Shown here: piece by piece, positions 45,545 through 54,313 of the stretch
Numbering within the stretch: the stretch's first letter is position 1
Layout of the letters: every line of letters begins with the position of its first letter
DNA from: Pseudaestuariivita rosea
GTDB lineage: Bacteria > Pseudomonadota > Alphaproteobacteria > Rhodobacterales > Rhodobacteraceae
Length of the DNA: 64,000 bases
NCBI RefSeq assembly: GCF_017592335.1
Contig: NZ_JACNMP010000002.1
Span: 209,973 to 273,972, forward strand
Direction of reading: 5' to 3'
The notes under the pieces: generated by a model
What the model saw: the letters and a program-made list of their open reading frames with translations, nothing else
Database searches by the model: none
What the model was told of the DNA's origin: nothing
Made by a program: the position numbers and the translations under genes

Positions 45545-46549
45545 ATGCCCACACGTCGTTCCGTTTTGTTTTCCACTGCCGCTGCGGCTTCGATGCCCAC
45601 AGCGCTGTTTTCCCAGGCTGCCAACAAATGGGCGCCTGCAATGGATCTGGCGCGCAGTTATGATCAGATGCACACGCTGGTGATTTCTCAGGCCGGGCAA
45701 ATCAGACTGGGCGAGGTGTTGCGCGGCCCATCGCTGGAACGTGCGGTGAATGTCAAATCGGTGTCCAAGACGGTTGTCGCCGCACTGATGGGCGCAGCCA
45801 TTGACCGGGATGAGGTATTGGGCGTCGACGCAACGCTCGGGCAGATCGTGCCTGATCTGATCCCCGCCAGCGCCGACCCACGGGTTGCCGATATCACCCT
45901 GGCCGATCTGGTCACGATGCAGGCGGGGCTTGAGCGGACATCAGGGGCGAATTACGGCGATTGGGTGTCCAGCCCGAATTGGGTGGCCTATGCCCTCAGC
46001 CGCCCGATGATCCGCGAACCGGGTGAGGGCATGCTGTATTCCACGGGCAGTTTTCACATTCTAGGCGTTGCCCTGGCCCGCGCGACGGGCCGCAGTCTGT
46101 TGTCTCAGGCCCGTCAGCGGTTGGGTAACCCGCTTGGTATCCGGATCAGTGCCTGGGCGCAGGATCCGCAGGGTAACTATCTGGGCGGCAACGAAATGGC
46201 GCTGTCACCCCTGTCCATGATCCGGTTCGGCGAGATGTACCGCCTGGGTGGAATTTGGCAGGATCAACAGGTGCTTAGCAATACATGGGTCGAAACATCC
46301 TTTGTGCCCCGAACGCGTTCTTTCTTTTCCGGGCTTGCCTATGGCTATGGCTGGTTTCTTGGGCGCACCCAGGGTCATAACTTTGCCCTGGCACGCGGAT
46401 ATGGCGGTCAGTTGATCTGCATTTTGCCTGATCTTGAACTGACAATTGCCATCACATCGGACCCGACGCGCCCGGCGCGCAGTGCGGGATATTTTGGTGC
46501 CCTGATGCGCTTGATTGGCGACATCGTGCCTATTGCCAAGACGACCTGA
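45545..46549 (+). CDS. Serine hydrolase of the beta-lactamase (class C) family
   Basis: 334 residues, probably exported: MPTRRSVLFSTAAAASMPTALFSQA has a twin-arginine-like signal. Catalytic motifs: SVSK at 72-75 (SxxK), YSTG (YxN position, with Thr for Asn), and GYGG in place of the KTG/HxG motif. These match esterases and D-aminopeptidases of the family rather than true AmpC beta-lactamases. Substrate unknown. Confidence 0.78.
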   Translation: MPTRRSVLFSTAAAASMPTALFSQAANKWAPAMDLARSYDQMHTLVISQAGQIRLGEVLRGPSLERAVNVKSVSKTVVAALMGAAIDRDEVLGVDATLGQIVPDLIPASADPRVADITLADLVTMQAGLERTSGANYGDWVSSPNWVAYALSRPMIREPGEGMLYSTGSFHILGVALARATGRSLLSQARQRLGNPLGIRISAWAQDPQGNYLGGNEMALSPLSMIRFGEMYRLGGIWQDQQVLSNTWVETSFVPRTRSFFSGLAYGYGWFLGRTQGHNFALARGYGGQLICILPDLELTIAITSDPTRPARSAGYFGALMRLIGDIVPIAKTT

Positions 46550-46657
46550 GCCGAAAAAACCCTTCAATTCAATGGGTTGCCGCTTTCGTTCAAAGGGGGT
46601 AGCGCGGTTTATTCTTTTTGTTTAGTATAACCAAAAATAACTTTCGGGATATCTGAA

Positions 46658-47851
46658 ATGACTGTCGCCCCTAATGTCTACGATGCCGAACCCATTCCTG
46701 ACGCAGCACGTGCGGAAATTGACCGCTTGCTGAAATCCGGTGATCTGTTTCGCTACACGGCCCCATCGGACGCGCCGGTGGCCTTGCTGGAAAAAGAATT
46801 CGCGGAACTGATGGGCACGGATTACGCGCTGGCGGTGTCGTCCTGTTCGGCGGCTTTGTTCTTATCTTTGAAGGCTTTAGGGTTGTCGCGGGACGCACGG
46901 GTTCTGATCCCGGGCTTCACATTTGCGGCGGTGCCGTCGTCGGTGGTGCATGCGGAATGTAAACCTGTCCTGTGTGAGGTCGGCGAGAATTATCGCATTG
47001 ATATCAATGATTTCGAGCGCAAGCTGGATCAGGATATCAGCGCCGTGATCATCAGCCACATGCGCGGGCACACCTCGGACATGGATGCGATCATGCGCCT
47101 TTGCGATGCGCGCGATATTCCTGTGATCGAAGATGCCGCCCATTCCCTTGGCACCACGTGGCACGGCAAAAACATTGGGACGATAGGGCGCGTTGGCTGT
47201 TTTTCGTTTCAATCCTATAAGTTAGTCAATGCGGGCGAAGGCGGGATCATGGTGACCAATGATCCCGATCTGGTTGCACGGGCGGTGATCATGTCGGGCG
47301 CCTATGAGCATAACTGGAAAAAGCATCCTGTGCTTCATGACAATTTTTCCAAGTGGCAGAACAAGTTACCGCTTTATAACCTGCGGCTGCAAAACCTGTC
47401 GGCGGCGGTGATCCGGCCGCAGTTGAGTGAGGTGGCGCGGCGGGTGCGGGATGGGCGGGCCAATCATGATTATGTGGCGGGGGAGTTGAACAGGTCGGAT
47501 TGGTTGTCGGTGCCGGATAAACTGAGCGCGGAGGAGCGGGCGCCGGACTCGATCCAGTTCAATCTGGTTGGGATGAGCGACCGGCAAACCCTTGATTTTG
47601 CGGCGGAATCCAAGGCGCGGGGTGTCAGTGTGCAGGTCTTTGGGCTAAGCGATGACAATGCGCGGGCGTTCTGGAACTGGCAATTTATCGACGACCTGCC
47701 CGAGCTGCCGCAAACGCGCGCGATGCTGATGCGGGCCTGCGATGTGCGGCTGCCCGCACGCCTGAAAAAACCTGATTTAGACTTTATTATCAATGCCTTG
47801 ACGGGCGCGGCTGAGCAGGTGATGGGGCCAAAAACAGCCCTGGCCAGTTAG
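46658..47851 (+). CDS. DegT/DnrJ/EryC1/StrS-family aminotransferase
   Basis: 397-residue PLP enzyme. It shows YALAVSSCSAALFLSLKAL, VLIPGFTFAAVPSSVVHAECKPV, DIPVIEDAAHSLGTTWHGK and the PLP-lysine motif CFSFQSYKLVNAGEGG. Members aminate keto-sugars for polysaccharides or antibiotics. It is not next to sugar nucleotide genes here and 9 kb from the exopolysaccharide locus, so the substrate is open. Immediately followed by repeat copy B. Confidence 0.85.
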   Translation: MTVAPNVYDAEPIPDAARAEIDRLLKSGDLFRYTAPSDAPVALLEKEFAELMGTDYALAVSSCSAALFLSLKALGLSRDARVLIPGFTFAAVPSSVVHAECKPVLCEVGENYRIDINDFERKLDQDISAVIISHMRGHTSDMDAIMRLCDARDIPVIEDAAHSLGTTWHGKNIGTIGRVGCFSFQSYKLVNAGEGGIMVTNDPDLVARAVIMSGAYEHNWKKHPVLHDNFSKWQNKLPLYNLRLQNLSAAVIRPQLSEVARRVRDGRANHDYVAGELNRSDWLSVPDKLSAEERAPDSIQFNLVGMSDRQTLDFAAESKARGVSVQVFGLSDDNARAFWNWQFIDDLPELPQTRAMLMRACDVRLPARLKKPDLDFIINALTGAAEQVMGPKTALAS

Positions 47852-47872
47852 AGGTTTCGCCCGCGGGTCAAG

Positions 47873-48240
47873 ACGCAACGTCATCAAAGTTAACCCGCCG
47901 TTCTATGATGTTTTTGAATGTGCAATTTGCACATTTTCCACAAAACCGGGCAATTCAGATGTGCAATTTACACATTTTTCGCGGGATTTGCCGTGATTTC
48001 CTGATTCCCGCAGATTTTTCACGAAATCGCCCTGTGGATAAGTTTGATGTCAACGCGCGCGGTCCCGTCAGACATCTTTAACAAACTGCCCGAATTAACC
48101 ATTTCCGCGGGTCATTAACGCATCATAAATCGCACCGCACGGTGCCAAACTTTGCAACTTTACAAAAATCGAATCAAAAACTTTGCAAAGTTTGCAGTGT
48201 TAAGGTTTGGGTAAGAAAGTTGAGATGTCGGCTATGAGCC
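47873..48240 (+). repeat. Long intergenic repeat, copy B (~368 bp)
   Basis: Second copy of the block at 12,306-12,674, same orientation and nearly the same length. Shared elements: palindrome TGTGCAATTTGCACA (47919-47933), near-palindrome TGTGCAATTTACACA (47960-47974) again 41 bp apart, DnaA-box core TGTGGATAA (48033-48041), CATTAACGCATCATAAATCGC, CTTTGCAAAGTTTGCAG and TTAAGGTTTGGGTAAG. Most differences lie between these elements. Directly precedes a foreign-looking gene. Confidence 0.9.
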
Positions 48241-48501
48241 CACAATCACGGTTACTGCACTCGGACCGAATGTCAGCGATGCGTAGGAAGCGGACTTTGC
48301 ATAGTCAAGCGTATGGCCTATTCCAGCTATTCATTCACCGATCAACATGCTCCAGTGCATCGATTCGTCGAACGCCTACGGTAGGTTTCGCCAACTTGCT
48401 AAAACGAGCAATGCGGTGTTAGGCTCTATCATGAGTTGAATTGACCTAAATCGGCTTTCAGATCGTTAGTTGGGGACAATTTCGTTTTGTATTTTTGAAC
48501 G
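48241..48501. other. Gene-free stretch before the putative nuclease gene
   Basis: No gene or repeat recognised. Base composition is lower in G+C than the flanking housekeeping genes, and no recognisable terminal inverted repeats are present. Confidence 0.5.
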
Positions 48502-50046
48502 GTGAAAAAATTGGATCAACGAAAAGGACGACCAGCCGAAAAGTATTTCAGCCTGTTGTGTTCCAAAGCAAACATCACTTGCAATAAGTCGGAAGAGGAC
48601 GACCATGGATGGGATTTCCTTGTTGAAGTGCCGATGCCGACAGCCGAGGGGCGATCAGCCGACTTAGTTGGCGAAATCCGAAAATGTGAGGTTCAAGTCA
48701 AGGCATTAGAAAAGGGAAAGCCCGTGGTGAAGCTTAGCTTGAGCAATGCGCGCGCCTTTGCCAAAAGCCATCTACCTTGCTTTATCGTCGCTATCTTGGA
48801 TCAAGACTCTCCTCATCCACGCGTCTTTATCCGACACTTTTGGGAAAATGAGATTGAGCGGTCTCTCAAACGAGTGCGAGAGGCTGGAAATCAAGGTAAA
48901 CCGCTGAACAAAACGTACACGCAATTCACTTTGTCGGAAACCGAAGATAGGTCGTCGGATCCTATTGGCTGGCTCGTAAAGGAGATACAGAGCCTGTCAC
49001 AGGACTACATCGGTGAAAAGCGGAGGATAGAGAAATCAGTCGGATATGATGAGGGAAGTTGGAAAGGCGAGGTGAAATTTGGACCATTAGAAGGAATAGA
49101 AGAGCTTGTGGATCATCAGCTCGGTCTAACTGACAATATACCGGTGGAGTTTGTTAGCATGACCGAGACTCGATTCAATATCCCATCGTCGCCGGCCATT
49201 TTTGCGGGAAAACCGAGTTTTGCAAGAATGCGCTCTCAGGCAACGAAAGCATGCCAACTTGTCCTTCGTTCAGAAGGAGGCGCGTCCATGACCGTAGACG
49301 CAACGCTTACAGCACCAACAATCCCCGACTTACCACCTGAGGCCATGAAGGTACGCATCGATACATGGTTTTCCAGTTTTGTGGTGTCAAATGGCAAGAA
49401 AATTCATTTTGACCTGAGTCTCGACTTTGATGCGATACTTACTCTCCGGCAGCTGAGCCAGTTTTTTCAGTTACTATCTTGGTCGGAAATGGGCCCAATT
49501 TCGTTCAGCATAATCGGTGACGGATTTCCAATTGCGGAGGGCCAAATGAAACTGGGCCAAGGGCAAGACGATATCTCTTATGTTAAGCCCTCGAATATGA
49601 TTTCGAAGCTGCTTGATATAACGCATCGGTCGGGTGTAGAAATGCCGTCTTTGTCTCCCGCGTCGCTAGGGAGAAATTGGGCAAAATGCGCTCAATTCTA
49701 CAATTACCTGATGACCGATGGCGCAGAGCTAAAGGTGACCTTGGATCGAGTCATCTCGCCAGATTTATCGCCTCAGTGCATGGTGGGGTTCATTGAATTG
49801 GACCTTGAGACTGCTGCTTTTCTGGCGGTTCTGGAGTTCCCAGTGAAGTCCGAAGAACGCAGTGGAAATGATATGAGCTTTTCTTTAGCTGCACCTTTAA
49901 TTCGAGATTGCTACGTGGGCTCAAGCGCTAAAACCGTGCGTAAACTTGGTGAAAGGCAAAGTGCCGAGTTTGGGGGACGGACCGGAAAAACAATAATTAA
50001 GGTCGGAAGTTTGTTCGATCACCCTACTGACATTCTTCAGCGGTAG
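48502..50046 (+). CDS. Unknown protein with PD-(D/E)xK-like N-terminal domain
   Basis: 514 residues from a GTG start. The N-terminus resembles the DUF4365/Mrr-type nuclease fold: GRPAEKYFSLLC, then DDHGWDFLVEV (D38) and CEVQVKA (E63, Q65, K67), the E-x-Q-x-K arrangement of this group. It continues LSNARAFAKSHLPCFIVAIL. The remaining ~350 residues are unrecognised, without membrane segments. Codon use is visibly more AT-rich (many TTA, AGA, ATA codons) than the neighbouring genes, which indicates transfer. A stand-alone defence nuclease is possible, but activity is not shown. Confidence 0.6.
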   Translation: MKKLDQRKGRPAEKYFSLLCSKANITCNKSEEDDHGWDFLVEVPMPTAEGRSADLVGEIRKCEVQVKALEKGKPVVKLSLSNARAFAKSHLPCFIVAILDQDSPHPRVFIRHFWENEIERSLKRVREAGNQGKPLNKTYTQFTLSETEDRSSDPIGWLVKEIQSLSQDYIGEKRRIEKSVGYDEGSWKGEVKFGPLEGIEELVDHQLGLTDNIPVEFVSMTETRFNIPSSPAIFAGKPSFARMRSQATKACQLVLRSEGGASMTVDATLTAPTIPDLPPEAMKVRIDTWFSSFVVSNGKKIHFDLSLDFDAILTLRQLSQFFQLLSWSEMGPISFSIIGDGFPIAEGQMKLGQGQDDISYVKPSNMISKLLDITHRSGVEMPSLSPASLGRNWAKCAQFYNYLMTDGAELKVTLDRVISPDLSPQCMVGFIELDLETAAFLAVLEFPVKSEERSGNDMSFSLAAPLIRDCYVGSSAKTVRKLGERQSAEFGGRTGKTIIKVGSLFDHPTDILQR

Positions 50047-50107
50047 AGTACGATGTTTTGGCCCGCCAGCGGCCAGAAAATCTGAAACATAAACGCTATG
50101 AGCCAGA

Positions 50108-50186
50108 GGGCAGCGGCCGACCTCGGGTGGGCGAGAAGCGCCCTCCCGTGGGGGAGGTCGGGCGCTGCCCGGTGGTCCCACCGGGC
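50108..50186. terminator. Tandem stem-loops between the putative nuclease gene and murD
   Basis: The gap between the two convergent genes folds into a long hairpin, GGGCAGCG (50108-50115) with CGCTGCCC (50163-50170), CGACCTC (50118-50124) with GAGGTCG (50154-50160) and an inner GGGTGGGCG/CGCCCTCCC, or alternatively into a second one, GCCCGGTGG (50167-50175)/CCACCGGGC (50178-50186). There is no T-run. It looks like a dispersed Rhodobacteraceae intergenic palindrome acting as a two-way transcription stop. Confidence 0.65.
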
Positions 50187-50240
50187 GGGAGTGGTTGGGC
50201 GGAGCGGTTCTGGTTTTCTGGACGACGCTTTTGAACGGGC

Positions 50241-51638
50241 TTAGAGCAGTTTTTCGACGCAGCGGATGAAATCCTCGCCTCGTTTTTCGAAGTTGGGGTA
50301 TTGGTCAAAGGACGCGGCGGCGGGGGCGAGGAGGATGGTGTCTTTGGGCCCCGCATCGTGGTGGGCGGCGGTGACGGCTCGGTCGATGGTTTCGCAGATC
50401 TCATGCGGGGTGTCGCCCAGTTGCAGGGCGAAATCGCGGGCGGAGTGGCCGATCAGATAGGCTTTGGTGACGGTGCTGAGGTAGGGCGTCAGGGCCTCGA
50501 TCCCGCCGTCTTTGCCGAGGCCGCCGACAATCCAGCGGATGTTTGTGAAGGCCTGCAGGGCCTTGGCGGCGCTGTCGACATTGGTGGCTTTGCTGTCGTT
50601 GACGTAGCGGACGCCGTTTTTTTCGGCGACGATCTGGCTGCGGTGGGGCAGGCCGCGGAAGCTGTGCAGGGCCTGTTCGATGGGGCGCGGGCCAAGGCCC
50701 AGGGCGCGGCAGGCGGCGTAGGCGGCGCAGGCGTTCTGGTGGTTGTGGGCGCCGGGCAGGGCGGCGATGTCGCGCAGATCGATGCTGGCCACCTGTTTGC
50801 CTTTGCGGGTTTCAGACAGGAAGCCTTTGCGGGCGAAGATGTTCCAGCCGTCGCCTTTCAGCTTTTCGGCGACGGACAGGCGGATGACACGGTCGTCGGT
50901 TGGCCCCTCGGCCAGTTGGTTGGCCAGGTAGCGGCCTTCGTTTTCATCGACGCCGATGATCGCGCGGTCGGGGCCGCCTTCGGCGAAGAGGCGGCGTTTG
51001 GCGGCGAAGTATCCCCCCATGCCGCCGTGCCGGTCCAGGTGATCGGGGCTGAGGTTGGTGAAGACCGCGATATCGGGGGTCAGGGCGCGGGCGAGGTCGG
51101 TTTGGTAGGAGCTGAGTTCGAGCACTACGACTTCGCCATCGTGGGCGGGGTCCAGGTCAAGCACGCCGCGGCCGATGTTGCCGGCCAGTTGGGTGGGGCG
51201 ATTGTTGTGATGCAGGATATGGTGGATCAGGGCGGCGGTGGTGGATTTGCCGTTTGATCCGGTGACCGCGATGATGCGCGGGGTGGTGTCGTAGGCGTCC
51301 CAGTCGGGTGTGGCGAAGGACCGGAAGAAGAGGCCAATGTCGTTATCCACAGGCACGCCCGCGGCCCAGGCGGCAGCGATGATGCGGTTTGGGTCGGGGT
51401 AAAGATGCGGGATGCCGGGGGACACGATCAGCGCGGCGATGTCGGTCCATGCCGTTTGGCGGGTCAGGTCATGCAGGGTCAGGCCCTGGGTTTCGGCTTT
51501 TTCCCGGGCCTCGGGGCTGTCGTCCCAGACCAATGCTGTGGCGCCACCGGCCTGCAACGCCTGTGCTGTGGCCAGGCCCGAGCGGCCGAGGCCCAGTACA
51601 GCGACCTTTCGGCCTTCATATCCGCGGACGGGGATCAT
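50241..51638 (-). CDS. murD: UDP-N-acetylmuramoyl-L-alanine:D-glutamate ligase MurD
   Basis: 465 residues, cytoplasmic. The N-terminal UDP-binding domain starts [20 protein letters not shown]; the ATP site is [14 protein letters not shown]; the middle holds [34 protein letters not shown]; the C-terminal domain contains [15 protein letters not shown] and [10 protein letters not shown]. Last gene of the dcw cluster in the window. Nothing of ftsW, murG or murC follows; a foreign gene lies there instead. Separated from mraY by 148 bp containing a short palindrome. Confidence 0.96.
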   Translation of the reverse strand: MIPVRGYEGRKVAVLGLGRSGLATAQALQAGGATALVWDDSPEAREKAETQGLTLHDLTRQTAWTDIAALIVSPGIPHLYPDPNRIIAAAWAAGVPVDNDIGLFFRSFATPDWDAYDTTPRIIAVTGSNGKSTTAALIHHILHHNNRPTQLAGNIGRGVLDLDPAHDGEVVVLELSSYQTDLARALTPDIAVFTNLSPDHLDRHGGMGGYFAAKRRLFAEGGPDRAIIGVDENEGRYLANQLAEGPTDDRVIRLSVAEKLKGDGWNIFARKGFLSETRKGKQVASIDLRDIAALPGAHNHQNACAAYAACRALGLGPRPIEQALHSFRGLPHRSQIVAEKNGVRYVNDSKATNVDSAAKALQAFTNIRWIVGGLGKDGGIEALTPYLSTVTKAYLIGHSARDFALQLGDTPHEICETIDRAVTAAHHDAGPKDTILLAPAAASFDQYPNFEKRGEDFIRCVEKLL

Positions 51639-51708
51639 AAGTCGTTCTTACGTAAACAGGAATTGATTGTCAGCCGGTATTTTATGCACGGGGTCACCCG
51701 ACTTTGAG

Positions 51709-51729
51709 GTCCCGGAGTAAATCCGGGAC
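51709..51729. repeat. Small palindrome between mraY and murD
   Basis: GTCCCGGA (51709-51716), loop GTAAA, TCCGGGAC (51722-51729): a perfect 8-bp stem. Without a T-run it is more likely a dispersed intergenic palindrome or mRNA-processing site than a terminator, since murD must still be transcribed. Confidence 0.6.
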
Positions 51730-51786
51730 TGCGCAGGTGCGAGCCGGCGATGGCCCGGCGCCTTCGGCTTGATTCCGGGCCAGGGT

Positions 51787-52869
51787 TCACCGCACCTTCA
51801 GCGTTGCCAGGCCGATCATGGCCAGGATCAGGGCGATGATCCAGAAGCGGATAACGATTTGGGGTTCGGCCCAGCCTTTCTTTTCGTAGTGGTGGTGGAT
51901 CGGGGCCATCAGAAAGACGCGTTTGCCGGTGCGTTTGAAGTAAAGCACCTGGATGATGACGCTCAGCGCCTCGACCACGAAAATCCCACCAACAATGGCC
52001 AGAACGATTTCGTGTTTGGTGGCCACAGCGATGGCGCCCAGGGCACCGCCAAGCGCCAGCGATCCGGTGTCGCCCATAAAGACGGCGGCGGGGGGCGCGT
52101 TGTACCACAAAAAGCCCAGGCCCCCGCCAAAGAGCCCCGCGCAGAAGATCAGGATTTCACCCGTACCGGGCACGTAGTGCACGTCGAGGTATTCGGTGAA
52201 ATCCACGCGGCCCACGGCGTAGGCGATGATGCCAAGCGTTCCGGCGGCGATCATTACGGGCATGATGGCCAGCCCATCCAGTCCGTCGGTCAGGTTCACA
52301 GCGTTGGCAGCGCCTACGATGACGATCATGGCAAAGGGGATAAACAGATAGCCAAGGTTCAGAAGCGTATCCTTGAAAACAGGGAAGGCCAGTTGATTTG
52401 TCAGCTCATCAGGGTGATATATCGCGGCCCAATAGGCTGCAAAGCCCGCAATGATGAAACCAAGCAAAAGCCGTATTTTGCCCGGCACGCCAGCGGTATT
52501 CTGCTTTGAAACTTTCGCATAATCATCGGCAAATCCGATAAAGGCGAAGGCCAGGGTGACAAACAATACCATCCAGACAAAGGGGTTATCCAGCCGCGCC
52601 CACATCAGGGTCGAGGTCAGCAGCGCGCCGACGATCAGCAGGCCGCCCATCGTGGGGGTGCCTGCTTTGGAAAAATGGCTTTCGGGACCGTCATCGCGGA
52701 TCGGCTGGCCCTTGCCCTGACGTTTGCGCAGCACATTGATCAGCGGTTTGCCGAACAAAAACCCAAAGACCAGCGCCGTCAGAAACGCGCCGCCTGCGCG
52801 AAAGGTGATGTATCTGAAAAGGTTAAAAAAATCACCGCCGTCTGAAAGGGCGGTCAGCCAATATAGCAT
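51787..52869 (-). CDS. mraY: Phospho-N-acetylmuramoyl-pentapeptide transferase MraY
   Basis: 360-residue inner-membrane enzyme that makes lipid I from UDP-MurNAc-pentapeptide and undecaprenyl phosphate. About ten membrane segments. Signature sequences: [51 protein letters not shown] and [15 protein letters not shown]. Its ATG follows directly after the murF stop. Confidence 0.97.
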   Translation of the reverse strand: MLYWLTALSDGGDFFNLFRYITFRAGGAFLTALVFGFLFGKPLINVLRKRQGKGQPIRDDGPESHFSKAGTPTMGGLLIVGALLTSTLMWARLDNPFVWMVLFVTLAFAFIGFADDYAKVSKQNTAGVPGKIRLLLGFIIAGFAAYWAAIYHPDELTNQLAFPVFKDTLLNLGYLFIPFAMIVIVGAANAVNLTDGLDGLAIMPVMIAAGTLGIIAYAVGRVDFTEYLDVHYVPGTGEILIFCAGLFGGGLGFLWYNAPPAAVFMGDTGSLALGGALGAIAVATKHEIVLAIVGGIFVVEALSVIIQVLYFKRTGKRVFLMAPIHHHYEKKGWAEPQIVIRFWIIALILAMIGLATLKVR

Positions 52870-54312
52870 CTACTCTGTCCCGTTTTCTGTTATATCTTTG
52901 GGATGACCTAGCCGCTGTAACGCTTCAACGACAAGGCTGACCTTACTGCCTTTTGATCCCTTCACCAGAATGACATCACCCGGATCGGCCAATCGGTGGG
53001 CTTTCTGGGCCAGATCTGTTGCGTTTTCGACCCATTCGCCGCGCTTTTCCGGGGGCAAGGCATCCCACAGGTGCCGCATCAGGGCGCCAACGCAGTGCAC
53101 CCGCGTGATAAGTTCCATGGACGGATCGTCGGCGATTGCGCGGTGCATGTCGGGGCCATCGTCACCCAGTTCAAGCATGTCGCCCAGAATGGCGATGCGG
53201 CGCCCCTTGGCGATGCGTCCGACGTTGTGGATAGGTTGGGCTGCGGCCAGAACCTCAAGCGCTGCGGTCAGAGAGGTCGGGTTGGCGTTATAGGCGTCGT
53301 CGATCAGGTCAACGATCGCGCCTTCATCTATATCATCCAGCACCAGCCGTTGACGCATGCCGCGTCCTGCGGGTGGGCGCCACAGACCGATATCGATGGC
53401 CGCGCGGGCCAGGTCGGCGCCAAGGGCCTCGGTCGCGGCCAGAACCGCCAGCGCGTTCATCGCAAAGTGACGACCGGTCGAGGACAGCTTGAACAGCGTC
53501 GCCTCGCCATGGATATCGGCCTGAATAACGGTCGCGTTTTCCGCCAGTTTGACGTTCAGCAGCCGGAAATCCGCGCCCATATGGCCGAACAGCATCTGTT
53601 TGGCCTCTTTTTTGGCGGCCTTTGATTGCAGAATACCCGCCGTATCAATGTCGGCGTTCAGTATGGCTGTGCCGCCCGAAACAAGGCCGTCGATGATCGA
53701 GGCCTTTTCGCGCGCGATGCCTTCGATACTATCAAAGGCTTCCAGATGGGCGGCGGCCACGGTGGTGATGACTGCCACATGGGGTCGGGCCATGCGGGAC
53801 AGCGGCGCGATTTCACCTGGTGCATTCATGCCGATTTCGATGACGGCATAGTCGGTGTCAGTGGGTATACGGGCCAGGGTCAGGGGCACGCCCCAGTGGT
53901 TGTTATAGCTGGCCTCGGCCGCATGGGTTTTGCCCTGCATCGACAGGACAACGCGCATCATTTCCTTGGTTGAGGTCTTGCCCACTGATCCGGTGATGCC
54001 CACCACCCGCGCTGCGGTGCGGGTGCGGGCGGCGATGCCCAATGCGGTCAGGCCGGTCAATACGTCTTCCACGATCAGTAGAGGCGCGTCGTCCGGCACA
54101 TTGTCAGGGCGTCGACTGACCAGGGCCGCCGCTGCCCCTTTTTCAAAGGCCTGGGCTACAAAATCATGCCCGTCACGGATGTCTTTCAGGGCCACAAACA
54201 AATCGCCGGGCTGAAGCGTGCGGGTGTCGATTGAGACACCTGTCGCCCGCCAGTCCGCTGTGGTGGTGCCGCCGGTTGCCGCTGCGGCCTCGGCCGAGGT
54301 CCAAAGTGCCAT
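52870..54312 (-). CDS. murF: UDP-N-acetylmuramoyl-tripeptide:D-Ala-D-Ala ligase MurF
   Basis: 480 residues, cytoplasmic. Adds D-Ala-D-Ala to complete the pentapeptide. ATP site VVGITGSVGKTSTKEMM, then YNNHWGVPLTLARI, VIEIGMNAPGEI and DDAYNANPTSLTAAL. The frame is open 37 codons upstream inside murE; the ATG at 54310-54312 (MALWTSAEAAAATGG), 1 bp after the murE stop, is the normal start. Confidence 0.95.
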   Translation of the reverse strand: MALWTSAEAAAATGGTTTADWRATGVSIDTRTLQPGDLFVALKDIRDGHDFVAQAFEKGAAAALVSRRPDNVPDDAPLLIVEDVLTGLTALGIAARTRTAARVVGITGSVGKTSTKEMMRVVLSMQGKTHAAEASYNNHWGVPLTLARIPTDTDYAVIEIGMNAPGEIAPLSRMARPHVAVITTVAAAHLEAFDSIEGIAREKASIIDGLVSGGTAILNADIDTAGILQSKAAKKEAKQMLFGHMGADFRLLNVKLAENATVIQADIHGEATLFKLSSTGRHFAMNALAVLAATEALGADLARAAIDIGLWRPPAGRGMRQRLVLDDIDEGAIVDLIDDAYNANPTSLTAALEVLAAAQPIHNVGRIAKGRRIAILGDMLELGDDGPDMHRAIADDPSMELITRVHCVGALMRHLWDALPPEKRGEWVENATDLAQKAHRLADPGDVILVKGSKGSKVSLVVEALQRLGHPKDITENGTE

Positions 54313-54313
54313 G

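Noticed and set aside
45545-46549. A true class C beta-lactamase
   Set aside because: SxxK is present, but YxN reads YST and no KTG is found, which favours an esterase or peptidase of the same family.
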